Shown here: positions 1 through 6,315 of the stretch, in pieces
Layout: the number at the start of each line of letters is the position of its first letter
Position numbering within the stretch: position 1 is the first letter of the stretch
Assembly (NCBI GenBank): GCA_024225895.1
Contig: JAAEMC010000190.1
Coordinates: 1 to 8,670 of the forward strand
Direction of reading: 5' to 3'
Length of the DNA: 8,670 nt
From: Desulfobacteraceae bacterium
GTDB lineage: Bacteria; Desulfobacterota; Desulfobacteria; Desulfobacterales; Desulfobacteraceae
Notes under the pieces: model-generated
Database searches by the model: none
What the model saw: the letters and a program-made list of their open reading frames with translations, nothing else
Told to the model about the DNA's origin: nothing
Made by a program: the position numbers and the translations under genes

Positions 1-441
1 ATCACTGATATCCCCGCCAAACTGGGCAGCTTCTTTTATTATGGAAGAACTGGTAAATATCCACCGTAATCCGGTCATTAAAAAGACTGATTCTACGTCC
101 CTTTCAAGTTTCCGGTTCATGAGCGCCATCTGGAATTCACTTTCAAAATCAGAGATCGCCCGCATTCCGCGGATAATGCCTGTGGCATTCTTCATTCGGG
201 CATATTCAACCAGCAAACCATCAAAATAATCAACTTCCACACATCCATTTCCATTCAGGCTGTCCTTTATCATCTTAATACGTTCCTCAATGGTGAAAAG
301 AGCCTTTTTGTGGGGATTGTGTAAAATGGCAATAATCACCCGGTCAAAAATATTTAAAGCTCTTTCCATTATATCAAGATGTCCATTGGTCAGTGGATCA
401 AATGATCCTGGATAAATTGCCGTTTTGATCTTCTTGCTCAT
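1..441 (-). CDS. coaD: Phosphopantetheine adenylyltransferase (CoaD), C-terminus cut by window edge
   Basis: CoaD transfers AMP from ATP to 4'-phosphopantetheine, giving dephospho-CoA, the penultimate step of cytosolic coenzyme A synthesis. The frame stays open from the ATG at 441 to base 1, giving 147 residues. Family members are about 160 long, so only a short C-terminal tail is missing. Visible landmarks are the N-terminal strand AIYPGSFDPLTNGHLD (residues 8-23) with the nucleotidyltransferase TNGH signature (18-21), IIRGMRAISDFESEFQMALMNR (89-110), and the TSSSIIKE segment (130-137) matching the ISSxxxK nucleotide-binding motif. Residues 122-129 read MTGLRWIF where E. coli-type enzymes have a PSxxxxFI-like stretch; I recall this variant from deltaproteobacterial CoaD. 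The start overlaps the rsmD stop as ATGA (438-441), and an AAGGA ribosome site lies 6 nt upstream. rsmD-coaD is a widely conserved pair. Confidence 0.96.
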   Translation of the reverse strand, partial: MSKKIKTAIYPGSFDPLTNGHLDIMERALNIFDRVIIAILHNPHKKALFTIEERIKMIKDSLNGNGCVEVDYFDGLLVEYARMKNATGIIRGMRAISDFESEFQMALMNRKLERDVESVFLMTGLRWIFTSSSIIKEAAQFGGDISD

Positions 442-1007
442 GGCTCGTCCTTATTCTGGGTTTTTGCTAATAATGAAATCAATGTCCTTGAGTATTTTCT
501 TTGCTTGTAAATGTCAACCCCGGTGATATCAAGAACAAGCTTTTCCTCAACAGGGTGTTCTACTACGATTATCGCATCATCTTCTAAAATGTCTAAAAAA
601 TGAGTGTTCTCCAGAACGACTTTTACAAAACCTTTATTATATGGGGGATCTAAAAATATGAGGTTGAATTTTTTGTCTTTTACTTCCTTGGGTAAAGGAT
701 TGAGAACAATATCATGGCAGATGATTTGAGCCTGCTCTTCAAAACGGCATAGGTTGATATTTTTTTGGATGGTTTCACAGGCATGTTTTGAAATGTCTGA
801 AAAAACAGCATGTTGCGCTCCACGGCTTAATGCTTCAATTCCCAATGCACCAGTTCCGGCAAATACATCTAAAACCCGGCTATCTCTAACAAACGGCCCG
901 ATGATGTTGAAAATGGCTTCTCTGATGCGGTCCGATGTCGGACGGATTTGTTGTCCTTTAATTTGTACAAGCTTTCTGCCTTTGCAAATCCCGCTGATGA
1001 TTCTCAT
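438..1007 (-). CDS. rsmD: 16S rRNA (guanine966-N2)-methyltransferase RsmD
   Basis: RsmD methylates N2 of G966 in 16S rRNA on assembling 30S subunits, using S-adenosylmethionine. The 189-residue length is normal for the family. The N-terminus MRIISGICKGRKL and the following IRPTSDRIREAIFNI (21-35) are the family's characteristic opening. The SAM-binding motif I is VLDVFAGTGALGIEALSRGA (45-64). The catalytic motif IV is FLDPPYNKGF (118-127), with the DPPY typical of N-directed base methyltransferases. The ATG overlaps the stop of the upstream response-regulator gene as ATGA (1004-1007). There is no recognisable Shine-Dalgarno sequence in front of it, only an A/T-rich run, so expression probably depends on translational coupling. 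The C-terminus overlaps coaD in the same way. Nothing in the catalytic region looks damaged. Confidence 0.96.
   Translation of the reverse strand: MRIISGICKGRKLVQIKGQQIRPTSDRIREAIFNIIGPFVRDSRVLDVFAGTGALGIEALSRGAQHAVFSDISKHACETIQKNINLCRFEEQAQIICHDIVLNPLPKEVKDKKFNLIFLDPPYNKGFVKVVLENTHFLDILEDDAIIVVEHPVEEKLVLDITGVDIYKQRKYSRTLISLLAKTQNKDEP
448..452 (-). promoter_or_regulatory. Ribosome binding site of coaD
   Basis: On the minus strand this reads AAGGA, 6 nt upstream of the coaD ATG and inside the 3' end of rsmD. It supports the ATG at 441 as the start and suggests translational coupling through the ATGA overlap. Confidence 0.6.
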
Positions 1008-2350
1008 TGAATTATTTTTTTAATCTTTTTTACGGACATCCCGGTTATTTTTGCGACAGTTTTAAAATCGCCTTCTTCCTGGGCAAGTTTCCTCGTCAGA
1101 TATTCCTTTTCAAATGCCAACCTGGCCTGACCAAAATCATCCATTGAAAAGATTTCACGTCTTTCGAAAATTGCGTCAGCTTCATTCTTTGGGTTATAAG
1201 GTTGGGGGATATCTTCCATATCGATGCAGTCTTTTTTCACCATTATACAAAGTCTTTCAACCAGATTTTTCAGCTCCCGGACATTGCCTTGCCAGTCATA
1301 GGTTCTTATCATATCAAGGGCTTGCGTTGATAAAGCCTTCTTTTTTTCTGTTGTCTGTTTTGAGGCAGCCTCAAAGAAGGTATCAACAAGAAGCGGGATG
1401 TCTTCTTTCCTCTCCCTTAGCGGGGGAACATGAATGGGGATGACATTAAGACGGAAAAAGAGTTCTTTTCTGAAATTGCCTTTTTCTATTTCCTCTTCCA
1501 GATTTTTATTCGTGGAGGCAATGAGGCGCACATCCATGTGAATGGTTCTGCCGCCGCCAATCCGTTGAAAGGTCTTTGATTCAAGGGCTCGTAAGATTTT
1601 GGCCTGGGTGTTGATGTTCATGTCTCCGATTTCATCTAAAAAGAGTGTCCCTTCAGAGGCCAGTTCAAATTTGCCTTTGTTTTTTGATGTGGCTTTTTCA
1701 AAGGCCCCTTTTTCATGCCCGAACAACTCACTGTCAAGATTCTCTTCGGGGATGGCTGCACAATTGATAATAATAAACGGTTTTTCAGGACGCAGGCTGA
1801 ACTGATGGATGGTTCTGGCCACCAGCTCCTTACCGGTGCCATTTTCTCCTGTAATTAATATAGATGCGTCTGAGGGTGATGCATTCATGATTTCCACATA
1901 TAATTTTTGTACAGCAGGACTTTGGCCGGTAATGGAATGTTTTTCAATGCTCTTTTTGCGGAGATAGAGGTTCTCTTCTTCAAGTTTTCTAAAATTCAAC
2001 GCATTGTTAATGGTGACCATTACCTTGTCAATGGAAAGCGGTTTTTCAAGGAAATCGTATGCGCCTGATTTGGTGGCGTCCACTGCGGATTCGATGGAGC
2101 CGTGTCCAGTGATCATTACCACAGGCAGGTTGGGGGACATTTTTTTAATTTCTTTTAAGGTTTCAATACCATCTATACCCGGCATCCAAATATCCAACAG
2201 AACGATATCCGGAGACTCGGTCTCAATTTTTTTCAATGCTTCATACCCGTTAAAGGCATGTATAACTTCAAACCCGTCATCAGAAAGAATCCCTTCAAGG
2301 GATTCGATTATTTTGGTTTCATCATCAACAATTAAAACGGCTGGATACAT
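1004..2350 (-). CDS. ntrX: NtrX-like AAA+ response regulator with altered GAFTGA loop
   Basis: Cytosolic response regulator of 448 residues with the NtrC/NtrX three-domain layout. The receiver domain (about 4-120) has acidic residues D9/D10, phosphoacceptor D53 in LLDIWMPG, T81 and K103. The AAA+ sigma-54-interaction domain (about 139-368) has Walker A GENGTGKE (168-175), Walker B GTLFLDEIGD (234-243), FRKELFFRLNV (293-303, arginine-finger region) and GNVRELKNLVER (355-366, sensor II region). A short Fis-like helix-turn-helix region lies at about 409-448. Two departures stand out: the sigma-54-contacting loop reads GAFEKA (215-220) instead of GAFTGA, and the C-terminal helix lacks the usual R-x-x-L-Y pattern. 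ATPase residues look intact. An AGGAG ribosome site supports this start. It follows the kinase gene by 55 nt and is presumably its partner. Assignment to NtrX rather than another NtrC-type regulator rests mainly on that pairing; the symbol is tentative. Confidence 0.85.
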   Translation of the reverse strand: MYPAVLIVDDETKIIESLEGILSDDGFEVIHAFNGYEALKKIETESPDIVLLDIWMPGIDGIETLKEIKKMSPNLPVVMITGHGSIESAVDATKSGAYDFLEKPLSIDKVMVTINNALNFRKLEEENLYLRKKSIEKHSITGQSPAVQKLYVEIMNASPSDASILITGENGTGKELVARTIHQFSLRPEKPFIIINCAAIPEENLDSELFGHEKGAFEKATSKNKGKFELASEGTLFLDEIGDMNINTQAKILRALESKTFQRIGGGRTIHMDVRLIASTNKNLEEEIEKGNFRKELFFRLNVIPIHVPPLRERKEDIPLLVDTFFEAASKQTTEKKKALSTQALDMIRTYDWQGNVRELKNLVERLCIMVKKDCIDMEDIPQPYNPKNEADAIFERREIFSMDDFGQARLAFEKEYLTRKLAQEEGDFKTVAKITGMSVKKIKKIIQ

Positions 2351-2355
2351 TTGTA

Positions 2356-2360
2356 CTCCT
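2356..2360 (-). promoter_or_regulatory. Ribosome binding site of the NtrX-like gene
   Basis: Minus-strand AGGAG, 5 nt before the ATG at 2350. It is the clearest Shine-Dalgarno in the minus-strand run. It lies in the 55-nt gap after the kinase stop, and I see no terminator hairpin in that gap, so co-transcription with the kinase is likely. Confidence 0.75.
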
Positions 2361-2405
2361 AATTAATATTGATTATTTGAGTTTTCTATTTCAATTTTGA
2401 TATCT

Positions 2406-4622
2406 TTAGGCTGGCAGCTCAATGATAAATTTTGCTCCTTTGGGTTGATTGTCCTGTACCCTTATGACACCGTTGTGGTCCGAAATAATGGAATTCACAA
2501 TGGCAAGTCCCAGCCCCATCCCGGATTTTTTGGTGGAAAAATAGGGCTCAAAGAGTTTAGTTTTTTCTTTATCTGAGATGCCTTTCCCATTGTCTGCAAT
2601 TTCAATACGTACGATCTTTAAAATCGGATCAAAGGATACATCCACATCTATTCTTCCAGTTTTGTTTACAGCTGCAACGGCATTATCAAAAAGGTTAATA
2701 AAGGCTTGTTTCATGTGTTGGGGATCCAGCTCAAGGGTGGGAAGGCTATCTCCGAACTTTTTATTAAATTCCACTTTTTCAAGGCCTTCTTTGTACAGGT
2801 CAATGGTTTCCTGGACAATGTTCTCAATCCGGCATTGGGAGAGGTTTGTGTCTGGGAACTTTGCAAATGCCGAGAACTGGTTAACAAGGTTCCGGATCAG
2901 GTCCACATGTTCCACAATGGTGTCTGAACAATTGTTAAAGATATCATCATTTATCTCTTTTCCGTATTTTCGTTTTAACCTTTGCGCAGACAGTTTTATG
3001 GGAGTGAGCGGATTTTTTACTTCATGGGCAATCCGTCTGGCTACTTCCCGCCAAGCTGCCATGCGCTGGGCCCGTTCAAGCTCAGTTACATCATCGAAAA
3101 CCATTACAGCACCGATAATTGTATCTGCATCATTTTTCAACGTATTGAAGTTGACAGAAAAATGTTTGGGAGACCCGCTAATGGATACGGAAAGTGGGAA
3201 TTTTGTGTTTTCCTGGCCGGCAATGACCTGATCATTAATCCGGTTGGCCATATCCAGAAAATTGCTTTTTAAAACATCCCGATAGTTCTGGTTCAAAACT
3301 TCACTGCTGTCAATGTTGAGCATGGATTCCGCAGCTTTATTAATGGTGGTAATGGTGCCTTGCTTATCTAAAGAGATGACGCCTGCAGAAATGTTTTTCA
3401 GCACAATTTCAATATACTGGCGGCTCTTTTCAAGTTCAGCATTTTGAATTTTGAGCATTTCACCTGAAAGGGCGATCTGTTCGCGGCCTGTGGCCAGTTC
3501 TTTTGTCATTGAGTTGAATGATTTGATGAGAATACCAATCTCATCATCGGTCTCAAAATCAATCTGATAGCCTAAATCTCCTTGGGATATTCTTTGGGTG
3601 CCCTCGGCAAATTTCATTATTGGGATGGTAATGGATTTTGCCAGATGGAATCCGAACCAGATGGCACAAAAGATGACCAGCAATGCCACAATGGACAAAG
3701 CAATATAATTTGAGATCTGGATCGGCTTTTTGGCAAGCTTAAGCTGCTGATATTCTTCAACCCCTTGTAATATGGATTTTAAATCCTCGGATAAATCCTG
3801 TGAAACCAGTGCCGTTATAACGATGAAGGCCTTTGCTTTTTCTGGGCTGACGCCAAAGGGTATGGTACAAATGCTTCTAAGCAATTCCCCTTGGTCAATC
3901 TCTTGTGAAAGGGTCCGGCTCTCCTTTCCTTCGGGGATGGATGTCAAATCCGTGCTGGTGAGAAGACCAAAATGGAAATGTTCCAGTTCGTTGGCAATGG
4001 AAAGGCTTACCCGTTTGGCATCAGGGGTATAGATTTCAACTGCATGAAGGTTAAAGGCCCTTTGAACAACCTGGGTGTATCGGGCAAGATCCTTATCCTT
4101 ATTTTTTTGGAGATATTTATAGGATTGAATCTGATATGCGGCCCTTTTTGCAAAAAATACATTATTGTTTTCAATGTCTTCATAAAGCTTCTGCCCCACG
4201 GATATTGAGCTTTCAAGTGTCTGCTCCACCGGTGCATTAAACCAGAAGGCGATAGAGGTGGAAATAAAATGGATTGAAAAAAAGAAAAGCACGGTGGTGG
4301 GCAAAAGTGCCAGAGTAATAAACGCCAGGACCAGTCTGGTTTTTAGCTTGGTGCCCAGAATATTTTGTTTTTTTTCGTAATAGAGTTTTGCCAGATTCCT
4401 GAATACAAGCAAGAGCAGCGCAAGCAGAAGTAACAGGTTGGTATTGATGAGAATAAACATCAACACAGTGCTGGATATGGGGAAATCACTGCCAAAGTTG
4501 GTGATTTTTGTTTCAATAAAGGTCAGAAATCCAACCGCCACAAGGATGATAAGGATGATGATCCCTTCTTTTCTCCTCTTGGCGCGTTCCAGTGTCGGAT
4601 TTTCCATTGTTTCAGCCATCAT
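2406..4622 (-). CDS. ntrY: NtrY-like membrane sensor histidine kinase (HAMP-PAS-HisKA-HATPase)
   Basis: Inner-membrane sensor kinase of 738 residues, the usual NtrY size. There are three N-terminal hydrophobic segments (about 20-37, 50-75, 94-122) and a periplasmic domain (about 125-304). A fourth membrane segment (about 305-328) leads into a HAMP linker (about 329-385) and a short coiled stretch. A PAS domain follows (about 400-515, with ISAGVISLDKQGTITTINKAAE). The dimerisation/phosphoacceptor motif is IAHEVKNPLTP with H533. The ATPase domain has the N box FINLFDNAVAAV (641-652), G1 IADNGKGIS (675-683), FEPYFSTK (691-698) and G2 GMGLGLA (701-707). All catalytic elements look intact, so it should autophosphorylate and pass phosphate to D53 of the adjacent regulator. 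The double ATG start (4622 or 4619) lacks a clear ribosome site. The gene lies 33 nt after the DUF4390 gene. The signal sensed cannot be told from the sequence. Confidence 0.9.
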   Translation of the reverse strand: MMAETMENPTLERAKRRKEGIIILIILVAVGFLTFIETKITNFGSDFPISSTVLMFILINTNLLLLLALLLLVFRNLAKLYYEKKQNILGTKLKTRLVLAFITLALLPTTVLFFFSIHFISTSIAFWFNAPVEQTLESSISVGQKLYEDIENNNVFFAKRAAYQIQSYKYLQKNKDKDLARYTQVVQRAFNLHAVEIYTPDAKRVSLSIANELEHFHFGLLTSTDLTSIPEGKESRTLSQEIDQGELLRSICTIPFGVSPEKAKAFIVITALVSQDLSEDLKSILQGVEEYQQLKLAKKPIQISNYIALSIVALLVIFCAIWFGFHLAKSITIPIMKFAEGTQRISQGDLGYQIDFETDDEIGILIKSFNSMTKELATGREQIALSGEMLKIQNAELEKSRQYIEIVLKNISAGVISLDKQGTITTINKAAESMLNIDSSEVLNQNYRDVLKSNFLDMANRINDQVIAGQENTKFPLSVSISGSPKHFSVNFNTLKNDADTIIGAVMVFDDVTELERAQRMAAWREVARRIAHEVKNPLTPIKLSAQRLKRKYGKEINDDIFNNCSDTIVEHVDLIRNLVNQFSAFAKFPDTNLSQCRIENIVQETIDLYKEGLEKVEFNKKFGDSLPTLELDPQHMKQAFINLFDNAVAAVNKTGRIDVDVSFDPILKIVRIEIADNGKGISDKEKTKLFEPYFSTKKSGMGLGLAIVNSIISDHNGVIRVQDNQPKGAKFIIELPA

Positions 4623-4655
4623 TAAAAAAGTTGGGGTAGGATGAAACCAATCACA

Positions 4656-5240
4656 TCAGTAAGTGAAATTAATCAAATACCAGTCTGTTTCAAAATCCCA
4701 GTAGGAGACAAAAAAGAAAACATAATGCAGATACAAAGGCAGTGTTACTTTATCCAGTTCCGCCTTAATACGAAGCTGATATTTGTCCCCTTTAAATAGT
4801 TGCTTTAGTGTAACCACCTTCAAATTGTCAACCTGGGTCATCAGCACCATTGCTTTCTCAAAGTCCTGACTGATGAAAGGTTGGTCATCCTTCCAGGGCC
4901 GGATAACGGAAAATTCTTTTTTAAGGCTGTTGTACTTGATGGTGGATTTGATTTGAATATCTGAAATTTTTTTCCCCAACCAGGATCCATCGGATTTGTA
5001 AAGGGTAATATAAAATGAAAAAGTGGTAGGAATACCTTTTTTAACGGCTTGACTGATTTTATCGGAAAACGCATTTTCAACATTAAAATAGGTCAGAAGA
5101 TCATCACGGGTGTTGGCAAGCTTAATGTCGGTCAGAACTGCTTTTTGGCCGGCAAAGGCTGCGTTTGGAATTAAGAAGTTGAGAATAAAAAGACATATGA
5201 GCAGGTATTTGTACATTCTTGTTTTAAATAAAGGCATCAT
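4656..5240 (-). CDS. Exported DUF4390-family protein of unknown function
   Basis: A 194-residue protein whose function I do not know. The N-terminus has basic residues (K6, R9, K11), a hydrophobic core (about 12-27) and an AFA|GQ signal-peptidase-like site after residue 30, so export to the periplasm is likely. The mature part alternates polar and beta-type segments. The C-terminal part GDKYQLRIKAELDKVTLPL (151-169), followed by FFFVSYWDFETDWY (175-188), matches my memory of the DUF4390 family signature. There are no catalytic-looking motifs, and the only cysteine (C16) is in the signal peptide. The start is one of two adjacent ATGs (5240/5237), 3 nt after the lpxC stop; the ATG at codon 9 (5216) would still leave a signal peptide. 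No ribosome site is convincing, so coupling to lpxC translation is likely. Position directly before the NtrY-like kinase gene suggests a role with that sensor; this is inference. Confidence 0.85.
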   Translation of the reverse strand: MMPLFKTRMYKYLLICLFILNFLIPNAAFAGQKAVLTDIKLANTRDDLLTYFNVENAFSDKISQAVKKGIPTTFSFYITLYKSDGSWLGKKISDIQIKSTIKYNSLKKEFSVIRPWKDDQPFISQDFEKAMVLMTQVDNLKVVTLKQLFKGDKYQLRIKAELDKVTLPLYLHYVFFFVSYWDFETDWYLINFTY

Positions 5241-5243
5241 GGC

Positions 5244-6125
5244 TTATTTTGTCTGCTCCATCATTGCAGGTCCTGTTTCCCAAGCTTCTTTATTCTCTAG
5301 TAATTCCTTGATGAACTTATGGTTGAGTGTATGGCCGGATTTATGTGTAACAATGTGCCCTTGAATCGGCATCCCCAAAAGGGAAAAATCTCCGAGGCAG
5401 TCTAAAAGCTTGTGCCTGACAACCTCATCAGGGTATCTTAGCCCTTCTTTGTTTAAAATTTTATCTTTATCAATAATCACGGCATTGTCAAGGCTTGCGC
5501 CTTTTCCAAGGCTGAATTTTTTGAAAAATTCCAGATCCTGGACAAATCCGAAAGTCCTGGCCCGGCTGATCTCCTTTTCAAAATTATTTTTTGCCCGGTC
5601 AAAGGTTAGTTTTTGAACACCGATTAATGGATTAGGGAAGTCAATGGAACATGTGATCTTAAAGCAGGGTTCAGGAAATACCGTCACCGACTTATCATTG
5701 TCTGTGAAATTTACTTCTTTTTTCACGATCAAAAAATGTTTAGGCAGTCTTTGGATGATAATATCGGCAGCTTCCATGATGCGAGTATATATTTTTGCAC
5801 TGCCGTCCATGATGGGGATTTCATAATTATCCACTTCCACCAGCGCATTATCAATACCGAGTCCTGCAAAACTGGCCATGAGGTGCTCAATAGTGGAAAC
5901 AATGGCGCCATTGGTTCCTACAACGGTTGCCAGGCTTGTATCCACAACTCGTTTAAACAATGCCTGAATATCCTGTGTGCCAGGAAGATCAACCCTCCGA
6001 AATTTAATACCGTGGTTTTCAATGGCCGGATGGATAGTGATGGTTGTTTTTTGCCCGGAATGCAGGCCGGTACCGGTTAAGGAAACCGTATGCCCGAGTG
6101 TTCTTTGCAGATAGTATTTATTCAT
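5244..6125 (-). CDS. lpxC: UDP-3-O-acyl-N-acetylglucosamine deacetylase LpxC
   Basis: LpxC is the zinc-dependent cytosolic enzyme that removes the acetyl group from UDP-3-O-acyl-GlcNAc, the first committed step of lipid A synthesis. The length of 293 residues is close to the roughly 305 of E. coli LpxC. The N-terminus has LxxTVSLTGTGLHSG (10-24). STIEHLMAS (77-85) holds catalytic E80 and zinc ligand H81. RARTFGF (188-194) forms the substrate-binding turn. RHKLLDCLGD (237-246) supplies zinc ligands H238 and D242, and SGHTLNHKF (263-271) holds the conserved H265. All catalytic residues are present. The C-terminus ends ETGPAMMEQTK and lacks the hydrophobic tail used for FtsH-mediated turnover in E. 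coli, so control may differ. It is the first gene of the minus-strand run. No Shine-Dalgarno is visible before the ATG, only an A/T-rich leader. A perfect palindrome lies 36 nt upstream. Confidence 0.97.
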   Translation of the reverse strand: MNKYYLQRTLGHTVSLTGTGLHSGQKTTITIHPAIENHGIKFRRVDLPGTQDIQALFKRVVDTSLATVVGTNGAIVSTIEHLMASFAGLGIDNALVEVDNYEIPIMDGSAKIYTRIMEAADIIIQRLPKHFLIVKKEVNFTDNDKSVTVFPEPCFKITCSIDFPNPLIGVQKLTFDRAKNNFEKEISRARTFGFVQDLEFFKKFSLGKGASLDNAVIIDKDKILNKEGLRYPDEVVRHKLLDCLGDFSLLGMPIQGHIVTHKSGHTLNHKFIKELLENKEAWETGPAMMEQTK

Positions 6126-6161
6126 ATATAATATAATGTATAGTCAAATTTTAAAAAAATT

Positions 6162-6179
6162 ATCAGATATATATCTGAT
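6162..6179. promoter_or_regulatory. 18-bp perfect palindrome upstream of lpxC, candidate operator
   Basis: The sequence ATCAGATATATATCTGAT equals its own reverse complement over all 18 positions. Its near edge is 36 nt from the lpxC start and its far edge 120 nt from the comM start. Dyad symmetry with ATCAG/CTGAT half-sites and an AT-rich centre is typical of sites for dimeric helix-turn-helix regulators. It overlaps the best, though weak, candidate -10 for lpxC. The lack of a following T-tract and the AT-rich centre argue against a terminator. The binding protein is unknown. Confidence 0.5.
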
Positions 6180-6200
6180 TTTAATATACAACGCAAAATA

Positions 6201-6217
6201 AATGAGAAATAATTTTT
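6201..6217 (+). repeat. 17-bp motif upstream of comM, similar to one upstream of hslO
   Basis: AATGAGAAATAATTTTT matches the segment at 7884-7900 at 15 of 17 positions, including an uninterrupted 11-bp identity (TGAGAAATAAT). It lies about 83 nt before the comM start. In AT-rich spacer DNA this could be coincidence. Confidence 0.3.
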
Positions 6218-6315
6218 CAATAAGCTATGAATGGGTTGATGGTAAAAGTAAATTGATTGTTTATAATAATTTGTATCTATTTTCTATGAAGGAATTGTTT
6301 TGTTATCAAAAGTGA
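6202..6315 (+). CDS. Possible 37-residue small ORF overlapping the comM start
   Basis: An ATG at 6202 opens a frame of 37 codons ending in TGA at 6313-6315, 16 nt inside comM and in a different frame. The product would begin MRNNFSISYEWVDGKSK and contain a second ATG (6286) giving a nine-residue peptide. A TAA lies immediately upstream (6199-6201), so the frame cannot extend. No ribosome site precedes 6202. A frame this short arises easily by chance, so coding is unproven. If translated, its stop would couple it to comM as a leader peptide. Confidence 0.12.
   Translation: MRNNFSISYEWVDGKSKLIVYNNLYLFSMKELFCYQK
6289..6293 (+). promoter_or_regulatory. Ribosome binding site supporting the TTG start of comM
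   Basis: AAGGA lies 6 nt before the TTG at 6300. No in-frame ATG lies near. The resulting N-terminus MLSKVNSCAVFGIDAY aligns with the usual ComM opening (MLxKVxSxAVxGIDA), so the TTG start is well supported. Confidence 0.75.

Larger units (their letters stand above)
6126..6299. other. AT-rich divergent intergenic region between lpxC and comM
   Basis: This 174-bp region must hold the start signals for both the lpxC run (leftward) and comM (rightward). Rightward, a TATAAT hexamer lies at 6262-6267. The best upstream partner is TTGATG (6236-6241), but the 20-nt spacing is longer than the usual 16-18, so this promoter is weakly supported. Leftward, TTGCGT (minus strand, 6191-6196) and TATATA (6168-6173) are 17 nt apart. 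The -35 is poor, and this -10 would lie inside the 18-bp palindrome. No sigma-54 -24/-12 (GG..GC) element was found by eye. A short open frame (6202-6315) and a 17-bp motif resembling one before hslO (6201-6217) also lie here. Confidence 0.6.

Noticed and set aside
115..240. Unusual MTGLRWIF segment of CoaD considered as a damaged active site.
   Set aside because: The TNGH and TSSSIIKE motifs are intact, and I recall the same segment from deltaproteobacterial CoaD, so it looks like a lineage variant.
2578..3231. 217-codon open frame antisense to the histidine kinase.
   Set aside because: The kinase on the other strand has intact H, N, G1, F and G2 motifs. The antisense product resembles no family I know.
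4623..4658. The DUF4390 and NtrY-like genes are in the same frame, separated by one TGA followed by TGT, suggesting read-through or a selenocysteine fusion.
   Set aside because: The DUF4390 family signature ends right at this TGA, no convincing SECIS-like hairpin follows, and NtrY has its own ATG pair. Sharing a frame has a one-in-three chance.
6141..6146. TTGACT on the minus strand before lpxC considered as a -35 box.
   Set aside because: It is too close to the ATG. A -10 at normal spacing would fall on or past the start codon, requiring a transcript that begins inside lpxC.
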